Shown one piece after another: positions 1 through 8,020 of a stretch of 20,738 nucleotides of DNA. The notes under the pieces were generated by a model. It did not search any database. It saw only the letters and a list, made by a program, of their open reading frames with translations, and had not been told where the DNA came from. How positions within the stretch are numbered: position 1 is the stretch's first letter; each line of letters starts with the position of its first letter. The DNA is taken from the NCBI GenBank assembly GCA_007134115.1, contig SLLK01000291.1:1-20738 (forward strand), written 5' to 3'. Source of the DNA: Gammaproteobacteria bacterium. Lineage in GTDB: Bacteria; Pseudomonadota; Gammaproteobacteria; UBA5335; SLRW01. A program made the translations under genes and the position numbers.

Positions 1-350
1 AAGGCATGGAGGAAAGTCCGGGCTTCACAGGGCAGGGTGCCAGGTAACGCCTGGGGGGTCTTTACGGACCTACGGAAAGTGCCACAGAAAATATACCGCC
101 CAAGCACCGGTTCTGCCGGTGCCGGTAAGGGTGAAATGGTGCGGTAAGAGCGCACCGCGCCGGTGGTAACATCGGTGGCAGGGCAAACCCCACCCGAAGC
201 AAGACCGAATAGGGAAGCGTGGGCCGCCTTCGGGTGGCCCGGCATGCGGCCCGCATGTGACTTCCGGGTAGGTCGCTTGAGGTGTGCGGTGACGTACACC
301 CCAGATGAATGGTTGTCCCCGACAGAACCCGGCTTACAGGCCGACTCTCT
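1..350 (+). ncRNA. rnpB: RNase P RNA, bacterial type A, 5'-truncated by window edge
   Basis: This is the catalytic RNA of ribonuclease P, which trims the 5' leader from pre-tRNAs together with the RnpA protein. The conserved block GAGGAAAGTCCGGGCTTC lies at about 9-26. It is followed by AGGGCAGGGTGCCAGGTAACGC, split over about 29-50, then GGGTGAAA..GTGCGGTAAGAGCGCACCGC at about 129-157. The near-3' signature GACAGAACCCGGCTTA is at 321-336. These match the E. coli RNA closely, and the order is collinear. By comparison with E. coli roughly the first 55 nt (the 5' strand of P1 and neighbouring helices) lie outside the window. The 3' end is placed near 350 by analogy with E. coli, plus or minus a few bases. 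Short reading frames across this stretch are not genes. The RNA sits directly upstream of mraZ, as in pseudomonads. Confidence 0.97.
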
Positions 351-377
351 CCTTCTTCCGTGACACCCCTGTGGCCA

Positions 378-406
378 TTGCAGCAGCCTTCCGGCTGCAA
401 TTTCTG
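378..406 (+). terminator. possible rnpB terminator hairpin
   Basis: TTGCAGC (378-384) can pair with GCTGCAA (394-400). Alternatively GCAGCC (383-388) pairs with GGCTGC (393-398) around a TTCC loop. Only a short interrupted T run (TTTCT) follows, so it would be a weak intrinsic terminator. Its place about 30 nt after the end of the RNase P RNA supports the role. The remaining bases to 530 show no gene or clear signal. Confidence 0.45.
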
Positions 407-540
407 TGTATAACCCGTCGAGCTTTAGCCTCCAACTGGTTGATTTCCCGCGTGTGAGTCAACGCCTGCCTCGCTTCAGGTTGCTCCCGTAAGTGCCTGT
501 AAGGATTGTATTTCCGTGTCTCCGGGGTGGGGGATTTTCC

Positions 541-570
541 TTGACACTGGGAGAAAATGGTCCTTATAGT
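541..570 (+). promoter_or_regulatory. sigma-70 promoter of the mra/dcw operon
   Basis: A perfect -35 hexamer TTGACA (541-546) is followed after 18 bp by TATAGT (565-570), five of six matches to the -10 consensus. Transcription would start near 577, giving a leader of about 54 nt before mraZ. It is the strongest promoter-like match I noticed in the window and lies where the mra promoter is found in E. coli. Confidence 0.75.
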
Positions 571-577
571 GTGACCA

Positions 578-604
578 AGTGGAAAAAAGTGGATAAATAT
601 GGAA
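578..604 (+). promoter_or_regulatory. MraZ operator: three TGGA boxes at exact 10-bp spacing
   Basis: TGGA occurs at 580-583, 590-593 and 600-603, the first two inside AAGTGGA. E. coli MraZ is known to bind three TGGGN repeats separated by 5-nt spacers between its promoter and start codon. Here the period and position are the same but the fourth base is A instead of G. The boxes begin just after the predicted transcription start, so bound MraZ would block the promoter. That this is autorepression is inferred from the family. Confidence 0.65.
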
Positions 605-630
605 TTTCGTGAAGCAGCGGGAGCGAGCAC

Positions 631-1086
631 TTGTTCAGAGGGGTCAGCAATATCACGGTCGACACGAAGGGGCGCCTGGCGGTGCCCACCAAGCATCGTG
701 ATCGCCTGATGGAGCAATGTGATGGCCAGTTGGTGGCCACCGTTGATGTTGACCATTGCCTGCTCATTTATCCGCTCGCCGAGTGGGAAGAGATCGAACG
801 CAAGCTGGTGAAGTTGTCCAGCCTGAATCGCAAGGCGCGCAGCCTGCAGCGCCTGCTTGTAGGGCACGCCACCGAGCTTGAGCTTGATGGCAACGGCCGC
901 ATTCTGTTGCCGCAACCGTTGCGCCAGTTTGCCGGCATCGAGCGCCACGCCGTGCTGATCGGTCAGGGCAACAAGTTCGAATTGTGGGACGAGGCCCGCT
1001 GGCAGAGTCATCGTGACCAATGGCTGGCGGAGTATGACGGTGACGATCTGGACCTGTCTGACGAACTGGAGTCGCTGTCATTGTGA
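631..1086 (+). CDS. mraZ: Transcriptional regulator MraZ
   Basis: MraZ is a DNA-binding regulator that represses its own operon in E. coli. The protein is 151 aa (E. coli 152) and has two SpoVT-AbrB-type halves. Their signatures are DTKGRLAVP near residue 11 and DGNGRILLP near residue 86. The N-terminus MFRGVSN matches E. coli MFRGAT, and the C-terminus LESLSL matches LQDLSL. The start is TTG at 631. A GGGAG ribosome site at 619-623 lies 7 nt upstream, and no in-frame ATG or GTG fits. The rare start codon may keep the regulator scarce relative to downstream genes. Its last four bases overlap rsmH. It is the first gene of the dcw operon, preceded by its own likely operator. Confidence 0.96.
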   Translation: MFRGVSNITVDTKGRLAVPTKHRDRLMEQCDGQLVATVDVDHCLLIYPLAEWEEIERKLVKLSSLNRKARSLQRLLVGHATELELDGNGRILLPQPLRQFAGIERHAVLIGQGNKFELWDEARWQSHRDQWLAEYDGDDLDLSDELESLSL

Positions 1087-2024
1087 ACTGTGCCGCGGTC
1101 GATGATAGCCATCGCCCGGTGCTGCTGGATCAGGTGGTCGAAGCCATGGCGATCAGGGCGGACGGTTGGTACGTGGACGGGACCTTCGGGCGGGGCGGTC
1201 ATGCCGCCGCGATCCGGTCGCGTCTGGGCCCCGATGCTCGCCTGTGGCTGGTAGATCGTGATCCCCGGGCGGTGGCGGCGGCGCAATCACGCTTCGGCGA
1301 TGATCCCCGCTGCGAGGTGTTGCGCGGGAACTTTGCCGAGCTTGACCGGCTGGTGCCGGCGCGCGGCAGGATCGATGGTGTGTTGCTGGATGTGGGCGTG
1401 TCATCGCCGCAGCTTGATGATGCCGCGCGTGGTTTCAGCTTTTATCGCGACGGCCCGCTGGATATGCGGATGGACCCCGATACGGGCATCAGTGCGGCCG
1501 ATTGGCTTCACACCGCCGCGCCGGGAGACATCGTGCGTGTGCTGCGTGAGTTTGGCGAAGAGCCGCAGGCGCGACGCATCGTGCGCACCATAGTGGCGGC
1601 GCGCGAGGGTGCGCGCATTGCCACTACCGGCGCGTTGGCGCGACTGGTAGAAGAGGCAGTGCCGGCGCGTTTTCGCGAGGCCGGGCGGCATCCGGCGACG
1701 CGTACCTTCCAGGCCATACGTGTGTATATCAACGGTGAGCTTGATGCATTGCGCGCCGGCCTTGAGGCCGGCGCGACGCTGTTGGCACCCGGTGGACGCC
1801 TGGCCGTAATCAGTTTTCATTCGCTGGAGGATCGTATCGTCAAGCGTTTCATGCGGGATCGTTCCCGAGTTGATCCGGCCCTGGCGAAGCTGCCCGTGGT
1901 GCCCGAATCGGCCCGGCCCACTTTGCGGCTGGTGGGCAAGGCGCGGCGCGCGGATGCGTCGGAAGTGCAGGCCAACGCACGCGCGCGCAGTGCCGTGCTG
2001 CGCGTTGCGGAGCGTTTGTCATGA
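1083..2024 (+). CDS. rsmH: 16S rRNA (cytosine(1402)-N(4))-methyltransferase
   Basis: RsmH (MraW) uses S-adenosylmethionine to methylate N4 of C1402 in the 30S decoding centre. The protein is 313 aa, the same length as in E. coli. The SAM-binding loop DGTFGRGGH is near residues 33-41. LLDVGVSSPQLDDAARGFSF, DGPLDMRMDP, HPATRTFQAIR and ISFHSLEDRIVKRFMR follow in the family order. Translation starts at GTG 1083, overlapping the mraZ stop by 4 nt (GTGA), so coupling to mraZ is likely. The 3' end overlaps ftsL by ATGA. Its presence in the division operon is conserved, although its role is ribosomal. Confidence 0.97.
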   Translation: MNCAAVDDSHRPVLLDQVVEAMAIRADGWYVDGTFGRGGHAAAIRSRLGPDARLWLVDRDPRAVAAAQSRFGDDPRCEVLRGNFAELDRLVPARGRIDGVLLDVGVSSPQLDDAARGFSFYRDGPLDMRMDPDTGISAADWLHTAAPGDIVRVLREFGEEPQARRIVRTIVAAREGARIATTGALARLVEEAVPARFREAGRHPATRTFQAIRVYINGELDALRAGLEAGATLLAPGGRLAVISFHSLEDRIVKRFMRDRSRVDPALAKLPVVPESARPTLRLVGKARRADASEVQANARARSAVLRVAERLS

Positions 2025-2290
2025 GCGCGCGCATTGTGGCCGTGATGCTGCTCGGTCTGGCGCTGATGGTTTCCGGGCTGGGGCTGGTGCACGTGAAGTA
2101 CGAGAACCGGCAGATGTACGGGCAGTGGCAGCGTCTGATCAATGAGCGTGACGAGCTGAACGTGGACTGGGGCCGTCTGCAACTGGAGCTGAGTACGTGG
2201 GCCACGCACCCGCGTATAGAACGACAGGCGCGCGAGCGGCTGGGGATGAAGATCCCGGCCGGTGACGAGGTGGTGATTATTCGTGAATGA
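2021..2290 (+). CDS. ftsL: Cell division protein FtsL
   Basis: FtsL is a small bitopic membrane protein that joins FtsB and FtsQ in the complex that activates FtsW-FtsI septal synthesis. The 89 aa protein has a short basic start, one membrane helix at about residues 4-24 and a periplasmic heptad-rich segment at about 27-65. The conserved tail around HPRIERQARERLGM is present. It lacks most of the cytoplasmic N-terminal extension of the 121 aa E. coli protein. The short form is common outside enterics. It starts in an ATGA overlap with rsmH and overlaps ftsI by 8 nt. Identification rests on position, topology and the tail, because sequence conservation in this family is low. Confidence 0.92.
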   Translation: MSARIVAVMLLGLALMVSGLGLVHVKYENRQMYGQWQRLINERDELNVDWGRLQLELSTWATHPRIERQARERLGMKIPAGDEVVIIRE

Positions 2291-4004
2291 GACACCGGTG
2301 AACAACACGGTCTGGCGGACGCGCAGCTACTTGCTGCTGGCCGGCTTTGTGCTGGCCGCGCTGGTGCTGACCTGGCGTGCGGTGGATCTGCAGGTGTTGC
2401 ACAGCGGTTTCCTCAGCAGCCAGGCTGAGGCGCGCCAGGTGCGGGTAGTGGATATTCCCGCCCACCGGGGCATGATCAAGGACCGCAATGGCGATCCGCT
2501 GGCAGTGAGCACACCGGTCGATTCCGTCTACGTTAATCCCGGTCGTCTGGTCGGCGATCCCGAATCCATTGCGCGGCTGGCCGCAGTCACTGGCCATGAG
2601 GCCGAGGCGCTGGCCAGCGCGGTGCAATCCCGTCAGGGACGCGAATTCATGTATGTGCGTCGCCACATGACGCCGGATGCGGCGGCGGCAGTCACTGCGC
2701 TGGACCTTCCGGCGGTTGGTCTGCGCCGCGAATACCGCCGCTATTATCCGGTGGGTGAAGTCGCCGCCCATGTGCTGGGTTTTACCAATATTGATGATCG
2801 CGGCCAGGAAGGTCTGGAACTGGCCTTCAACGACTGGCTGCGCGGTGAGTCCGGCAGCAAGCGCGTGGTGAGGGACCGCCTCGGGCACGTGGTGGAAGAG
2901 ATCGGTCTGGTCAAGGAGCCGCGGCCGGGCAAGGACCTGCTGCTGAGCATTGATCGCCGCGTGCAGTACCTGGCTTATCGTGAGCTCAAGGCGGCGGTGG
3001 CTGAACACGGCGCCCGGGGTGGCTCCATCGTGATTCTCGACGTGGAGACCGGTGAGGTGCTGGCCATGGCCAACCAGCCCGCTTTCAATCCCAATAACCG
3101 GTTGACGCTCAACCGCAAGGCAACGCGCAATCGTGCTGTCACCGACGTATTCGAGCCGGGTTCCGCGTTCAAGCCTTTCGTGGTGGCCGCCGCCCTCGAG
3201 CACAAGACGGTGACGCCTGATGCCCTGATTCAGACCGCCCCGGGGTGGTTGCGCGTGCAGGACAGCACGGTCAGGGATTTTCGCAATTTCGGTGAGCTCA
3301 GCCTGACCCGTGTGCTCAGTCAGTCGAGCAACGTGGGCGCTACCAAGGTGGCCATGACGCTGTCGCCGGAACAACTATGGACCGGGCTGCGGGGTTTCGG
3401 TTTTGGTGATATCACTGCCAGTGGTTTTCCGGGCGAGCGCGGCGGTTATCTGAGCCATTTTGATACCTGGCAGCCCATCCGTCAGGCGACGCTGGCCTAT
3501 GGTTATGGCGTTTCGGTGACGCCGCTGCAACTGGCTCGCGCCTACGGCGCCTTTGCCGCCGGTGGTGTATTGCGGGACGTGTCCTTCTTGCGTGTGAACC
3601 AGCCGGCGCCCGGCCGTCGGGTACTCGACGAGGCGACCGCGACCCGCATGCTGGACATGCTTGAGCATGTGGTCACCGAGGGTACCGGTACCCGTGCCCG
3701 CGTGCCGTTCTACCGCATCGCGGGCAAGACGGGTACGGCACGCAAATCGGCTGTCGGTGGTTATGCCGAAGGCCGGCATGTGTCGGTGTTTGCCGGTGTG
3801 GCACCGGCGACGGCGCCCCGCCTGGTCACCGTGATCATGATCGATGAGCCCAGTGGCGAGGCCTATGCCGGCGGCCAGGTGGCGGCGCCGGCTTTTGCGC
3901 GTGTGATGACGGGTGCCCTGCGGTTGCTTGATGTACCCCCGGACGGTCTCGAGGACGGACAACGGGTGGCCGGGCTGGGCGGCACACGGGAGGCAGGACC
4001 ATGA
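2283..4004 (+). CDS. ftsI: Septal peptidoglycan transpeptidase FtsI (PBP3)
   Basis: FtsI is the class B penicillin-binding protein that cross-links septal peptidoglycan, working with FtsW. The 573 aa protein has a short cytoplasmic end and a membrane anchor at about residues 15-33. A PBP dimerisation domain covers about 54-200, with the RGMIKDRNGDPLA motif near 62-74. The transpeptidase domain follows from about 245. Active-site motifs are intact: SAFK with nucleophile Ser294 and Lys297, SSN at 348-350, and KTGT at 482-485. E. coli PBP3 is 588 aa, so it is full length. The chosen start is GTG 2283, inside ftsL. GAGG lies 12 nt upstream. A second in-frame GTG at 2298 cannot be excluded. It overlaps murE by 4 nt. 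Confidence 0.97.
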   Translation: MNETPVNNTVWRTRSYLLLAGFVLAALVLTWRAVDLQVLHSGFLSSQAEARQVRVVDIPAHRGMIKDRNGDPLAVSTPVDSVYVNPGRLVGDPESIARLAAVTGHEAEALASAVQSRQGREFMYVRRHMTPDAAAAVTALDLPAVGLRREYRRYYPVGEVAAHVLGFTNIDDRGQEGLELAFNDWLRGESGSKRVVRDRLGHVVEEIGLVKEPRPGKDLLLSIDRRVQYLAYRELKAAVAEHGARGGSIVILDVETGEVLAMANQPAFNPNNRLTLNRKATRNRAVTDVFEPGSAFKPFVVAAALEHKTVTPDALIQTAPGWLRVQDSTVRDFRNFGELSLTRVLSQSSNVGATKVAMTLSPEQLWTGLRGFGFGDITASGFPGERGGYLSHFDTWQPIRQATLAYGYGVSVTPLQLARAYGAFAAGGVLRDVSFLRVNQPAPGRRVLDEATATRMLDMLEHVVTEGTGTRARVPFYRIAGKTGTARKSAVGGYAEGRHVSVFAGVAPATAPRLVTVIMIDEPSGEAYAGGQVAAPAFARVMTGALRLLDVPPDGLEDGQRVAGLGGTREAGP

Positions 4005-5515
4005 TGGCGATGGCACCGGCACCCGGCATGACCCTGGCCGAACTGCTGTCCGGCATCGTGCCGACGGATGTCTGTCCGTCGCTGCGCGTGCGCCGGGTCA
4101 GCGCCGACAGTCGGCAGGTGGACGGCGATACGCTGTTCCTGGCCCTTGCCGGCGCCCGCAGCCATGGTCTGCAATGGAGCGGGCAGGCCGAACGTCAGGG
4201 CGCGGTGGCCATTCTGTATGAGCCGGCCGAGGGCGTGGTGCCGCCGGTGGCCGGTGTGCCAACCATTGCCGTACCGCGTCTGCGTTGCCATGCCGGGGCG
4301 CTGGCCGCGCGCTGTTACGGCGAGCCCTCCCGTGCGTTGACCATGGTGGGCATGACCGGCACCAACGGCAAAACCTCCTGCGCACACATGCTGGCGCAGG
4401 CGCTGCACCGCGACGATGATCCGTGCGGCCTGATCGGCACCCTGGGCAACGGATTTCCCGGGGTGCTAGATGCGGCAACCCACACCACGCCCGAAGCCAC
4501 CGCCCTGCAGGCGCTGCTCGCCGATTTCCGCGACGCGGGCGCGCGCCGGGCGGTGATGGAGGTTTCTTCCCATGCGCTGGAGCAGTGTCGGGTTGCGGCG
4601 GTGCAGTTTGCGGTGGCGGTGTATACCAACCTCAGTCGTGATCATCTGGATTATCACGGCGATATGGATCGCTACTTCGCCGCCAAGCGGCGGCTGTTTG
4701 ATATGCCATCCTTGAGCGCCGGCGTGATTAACGCTGCCGATGCGCGTGGTGCACAAATGCGCGAGGCATTGCCCGGGGCGGCGACCTGTCTGTGGTTCGG
4801 CGCCGGCGCCCGCAAGCGGGCGAAGGCGCGTAATGATCAATGGCTGGAGGCCGAGTCACTGGAGCCCACAGCGGATGGTCTGCGCCTGACGCTGGTCGGT
4901 GCCGCCGATCTGACGCTGGATCTGCCCCTGCTCGGGCGCTTCAATGCCGAGAACGTGCTCGCTGTGGTGGGTGCGCTCATCGCGCTGGGGCGGACGCCGT
5001 CACAACTGGCCCGGGATCTGGCGCAGATAGGTCCGGTCCCCGGCCGCATGGAGCGGCACGGTGGCGGCGCGCACCAACCGCTGGTGCTCGTGGATTACGC
5101 GCATACCCCGGACGCGCTGGCCAAGGTGCTGGATGCGGCGCGTGAACATTGTCGGGGCCAGTTGTGGTGCGTTTTCGGTTGTGGCGGAGACCGTGATCGG
5201 GGCAAGCGGCCCCTGATGGGTGAAGTCGCGGCACGTGGCGCCGACCACGTGGTGCTTACCGATGACAATCCGCGTCATGAGGTGCCGTCGGACATCGTCG
5301 CGCAGATTCGCGCCGGGGTGCCGGCCGGCGCGTTGGCAAAGGTGATGCACGCCCGCGATGAGGCCATTCGCACGGCCATTCTCAGTGCGGCCCCGGACGA
5401 TGTGGTGGTGATCGCAGGCAAGGGGCATGAACAGTGGCAGGAGGTCGCCGGCAAGCGGCGGCCGTTCAGTGATGCCGGGCAGGTGGTGAAGGCTCTGCGG
5501 GAGCGTGATGCATGA
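4001..5515 (+). CDS. murE: UDP-MurNAc-tripeptide synthetase (meso-DAP adding) MurE
   Basis: This cytoplasmic ATP-dependent ligase adds meso-diaminopimelate to UDP-MurNAc-L-Ala-D-Glu. The protein is 504 aa. An N-terminal UMP-binding domain covers about 1-108, the central ATPase has TGTNGKT at 119-125, and the C-terminal domain begins near 345. The lysine that is carbamylated in Mur ligases is probably Lys229 (YFAAKRR). DNPR at 422-425 is the signature of DAP-specific rather than lysine-specific enzymes, so the cell wall is predicted to be A1-gamma type. ATG 4001 overlaps the ftsI stop. ATG 4004 is also possible. GGGAGG at 3988-3993 is 7 or 10 nt away. It overlaps murF by 4 nt. Confidence 0.97.
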   Translation: MMAMAPAPGMTLAELLSGIVPTDVCPSLRVRRVSADSRQVDGDTLFLALAGARSHGLQWSGQAERQGAVAILYEPAEGVVPPVAGVPTIAVPRLRCHAGALAARCYGEPSRALTMVGMTGTNGKTSCAHMLAQALHRDDDPCGLIGTLGNGFPGVLDAATHTTPEATALQALLADFRDAGARRAVMEVSSHALEQCRVAAVQFAVAVYTNLSRDHLDYHGDMDRYFAAKRRLFDMPSLSAGVINAADARGAQMREALPGAATCLWFGAGARKRAKARNDQWLEAESLEPTADGLRLTLVGAADLTLDLPLLGRFNAENVLAVVGALIALGRTPSQLARDLAQIGPVPGRMERHGGGAHQPLVLVDYAHTPDALAKVLDAAREHCRGQLWCVFGCGGDRDRGKRPLMGEVAARGADHVVLTDDNPRHEVPSDIVAQIRAGVPAGALAKVMHARDEAIRTAILSAAPDDVVVIAGKGHEQWQEVAGKRRPFSDAGQVVKALRERDA

Positions 5516-6879
5516 TGCAGGCAACGCTCGACCAAATGGCTACGGTGCTTGACGGACGCTGCACTGCGGCGGCCACGTGCACCGGCGCCAGCATCGACAG
5601 TCGCGCGCTGGAACGGGACAACCTGTTCGTGGCGATCCGTGGTGAGCGCTTTGACGGCCATGATTTTGTGGCCTCCGCCGGAGACGCCGGCGCGGCGGCG
5701 GCCATGGTGTCGCGGGCGCTGCCGGTCTCTCTGCCGCAGTTGGTGGTGGCGGATACACGCGTGGCGCTGGGTCAACTGGCGGCATGGTGGCGCAAACGCC
5801 TGAGCCTGCCGCTGGTAGGCGTCACTGGCAGCAACGGCAAAACCACGGTCAAGGAACTGCTGGCCGGCATTCTGGCTCGACGGGGGGCGGTGCTGTCGAC
5901 CCGGGGCAACCTGAATAACGACCTGGGTGTGCCGCTGACGCTGTTGCAGATGGGGGCTTCGCACCATGCAGCGGTGGTCGAGATGGGCGCCAACCATGCC
6001 GGCGAGATTGCTCACCTCGCGACGTTGGCCCGACCCGACGTGGGCGTGGTCACCAATGCCGGTCGCGCACACCTGGAGGGCTTTGGTTCGCTGGCCGGGG
6101 TGGCCCGTGCCAAGGGTGAAATGTTCAGCGGGCTGCCTGCCAATGGTACCGCGATTATCAATCGCGATGATGCCTTCTATGCGCTGTGGCGTGATCTGGC
6201 CGGCGAGCGGACGGTAGTGACCTTCGGTGTGGACGCCGGGGCCGATGTGCGCCCTGCGGGCGATATTGAAACGCTGGCCGGTGGCGGCTCAGCGTTTGTA
6301 CTGGTCGCCCCGGCCGGCGAAATCCGGGTCACGCTGTCGCTGCCCGGCCTGCACAACGTGCGCAACGCGCTGGCTGCCGCTGCCGCGGCGCTGGCGGCCG
6401 GGGCCTCGCTGTCGGACGTGGCCGGCGGGCTGGAGGCAGCAACGGCGCCGCCCGGTCGCCTGCAGGTGCATTCTGCGCCCGGCCTGAAGGTCATTGATGA
6501 CACCTATAATGCCAATCCCGATTCACTGGACGCGGCGCTGGAAGTGTTGATGCAGCAGCCGGGGGAACGCTGGCTGGTGATCGGGGATATGGGTGAACTG
6601 GGTGAAAGTGCGGGCGAACTGCACGAGGCGATGGGGCTTCAGGCGCGTCGCGCGGGTGTGGTCCGTCTTTACGCGCTGGGTGACCTGGCGCGAAGGGCGG
6701 CGGCGGGCTTCGGCGCCGGCGGCGCGCATTTCGACAGCGAAGCGGAACTGCTTGCCGCCCTGCACGCCGACATGCATGAAGATCGCACCATTCTGGTCAA
6801 GGGGTCCCGTGCCATGCGCATGGAACGGGTGGTAAAGGCGCTGCTGGCGCCAGTGACTGCCGCGGCACGGGGAGACTGA
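5512..6879 (+). CDS. murF: UDP-MurNAc-tripeptide:D-Ala-D-Ala ligase MurF
   Basis: MurF completes the cytoplasmic precursor by adding the D-Ala-D-Ala made by Ddl (ddlB lies downstream). The protein is 455 aa (E. coli 452). It has an N-terminal substrate domain with the SIDSR motif near residues 27-31 and the ATP-binding loop GSNGKTT at 106-112. The motifs EMGANHAGEI and DDTYNANPDS are present in the expected order. ATG 5512 lies in a 4-nt overlap with the murE stop. A second ATG follows directly at 5515. GGGAG at 5499-5503 is 8 or 11 nt upstream. Only 2 nt separate it from mraY. Confidence 0.97.
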   Translation: MMQATLDQMATVLDGRCTAAATCTGASIDSRALERDNLFVAIRGERFDGHDFVASAGDAGAAAAMVSRALPVSLPQLVVADTRVALGQLAAWWRKRLSLPLVGVTGSNGKTTVKELLAGILARRGAVLSTRGNLNNDLGVPLTLLQMGASHHAAVVEMGANHAGEIAHLATLARPDVGVVTNAGRAHLEGFGSLAGVARAKGEMFSGLPANGTAIINRDDAFYALWRDLAGERTVVTFGVDAGADVRPAGDIETLAGGGSAFVLVAPAGEIRVTLSLPGLHNVRNALAAAAAALAAGASLSDVAGGLEAATAPPGRLQVHSAPGLKVIDDTYNANPDSLDAALEVLMQQPGERWLVIGDMGELGESAGELHEAMGLQARRAGVVRLYALGDLARRAAAGFGAGGAHFDSEAELLAALHADMHEDRTILVKGSRAMRMERVVKALLAPVTAAARGD

Positions 6880-6881
6880 GC

Positions 6882-7964
6882 ATGCTCTTTCATTTGAGCG
6901 AATTTCTGGTCCAGTACCATACGGTGTTCAACGCCTTTGGTTACATCAGCATGCGGGCCATTCTGGGCGTGCTGACGGCCTTGCTGATCTGTCTGCTGGT
7001 CGGTCCCGGCATGATCCGGCGCCTGGCTGAACACCAGATCGGCCAGACCATTCGCGATGACGGTCCGCAAACCCATCTCGCCAAGAGTGGCACGCCGACC
7101 ATGGGCGGCGGTCTGATACTCATCGCCATTGCCGTCAGCACGCTGTTGTGGGCGGATCTGACCAATCGCTTCGTCTGGATCGTGCTGTTGACCATGCTGG
7201 CGTTCGGCGCCATCGGCGGCGTCGACGACTACCGCAAGCTGGTCCTCAAGGATGCGCGCGGTCTCCCGGCGCGCTGGAAGTTTCTGTGGCAGTCGATATT
7301 CGGCGCTGCGGCTGCTGTGGCTCTGTATGCCGGCGCCCAGACGCCGGCGGAAACGGCGCTGTTGGTGCCATTCTTCAAGGATATTGCCATACAGCTGGGC
7401 ATGTTCTACCTGGTGCTGGCCTGGTTTGTGATCGTTGGTTCAAGCAACGCGGTCAATCTGACCGACGGTCTGGATGGTCTGGCCATCATGCCCACGGTGA
7501 TGGTTGCCGGCGCGCTGGCGGTATTTGCCTACGCCAGCGGGCATTACCACTTCGCCACCTATCTGGGCATTCCGTTTATTGCCGGTGTCGGCGAAACCGT
7601 TGTGTTCAGTGCGGCCGTGGTCGGCGCCGGGCTGGGCTTCCTGTGGTTCAACACCTATCCCGCGCAGGTATTCATGGGCGACATCGGGGCCCTGGCTCTG
7701 GGCGCCGCGCTGGGCGTGCTCGCGGTAGCGGCCCGCCAGGAACTGCTGCTGGTGGTGATGGGCGGGGTGTTCGTGATCGAGACGGTTTCGGTGATCGTGC
7801 AGGTGGTGTCGTACAAGCTGACCGGCCGTCGTGTATTCCGCATGGCGCCCCTGCACCACCACTTTGAGCTCAAGGGCTGGCCCGAGCCACGGGTCAGTGT
7901 GCGTTTCTGGATCATTACCGTGATCCTGGTACTGGTGGCGCTGGCCACCCTCAAGCTGCGTTGA
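6882..7964 (+). CDS. mraY: Phospho-MurNAc-pentapeptide-transferase MraY
   Basis: MraY transfers phospho-MurNAc-pentapeptide to undecaprenyl phosphate, making lipid I at the inner membrane. The protein is 360 aa, exactly the E. coli length, with about ten hydrophobic helices. Catalytic and metal-binding residues are all present: Asp115-Asp116 in DDYRKL, NLTDGLDGLA at 192-201, Asp267 in MGDIGA and the HHH triad at 325-327 before FELKGW. GGGGAG at 6869-6874 lies 7 nt before ATG 6882. It follows murF by 2 nt and hands its product to MurG. Confidence 0.98.
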   Translation: MLFHLSEFLVQYHTVFNAFGYISMRAILGVLTALLICLLVGPGMIRRLAEHQIGQTIRDDGPQTHLAKSGTPTMGGGLILIAIAVSTLLWADLTNRFVWIVLLTMLAFGAIGGVDDYRKLVLKDARGLPARWKFLWQSIFGAAAAVALYAGAQTPAETALLVPFFKDIAIQLGMFYLVLAWFVIVGSSNAVNLTDGLDGLAIMPTVMVAGALAVFAYASGHYHFATYLGIPFIAGVGETVVFSAAVVGAGLGFLWFNTYPAQVFMGDIGALALGAALGVLAVAARQELLLVVMGGVFVIETVSVIVQVVSYKLTGRRVFRMAPLHHHFELKGWPEPRVSVRFWIITVILVLVALATLKLR

Positions 7965-8020
7965 TACGGATGGCACAGCATGCACACGCAAAACAGGCAG
8001 CGACAGGTGACGGGCCGGCC

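Noticed and set aside
62..400. Short open frames on both strands at the left edge
   Set aside because: They lie in the RNase P RNA gene, whose conserved blocks explain the sequence.
2277..3374. Minus-strand open frame of 365 codons opposite ftsI
   Set aside because: Antisense shadow of the transpeptidase gene without a domain or ribosome site I can support.
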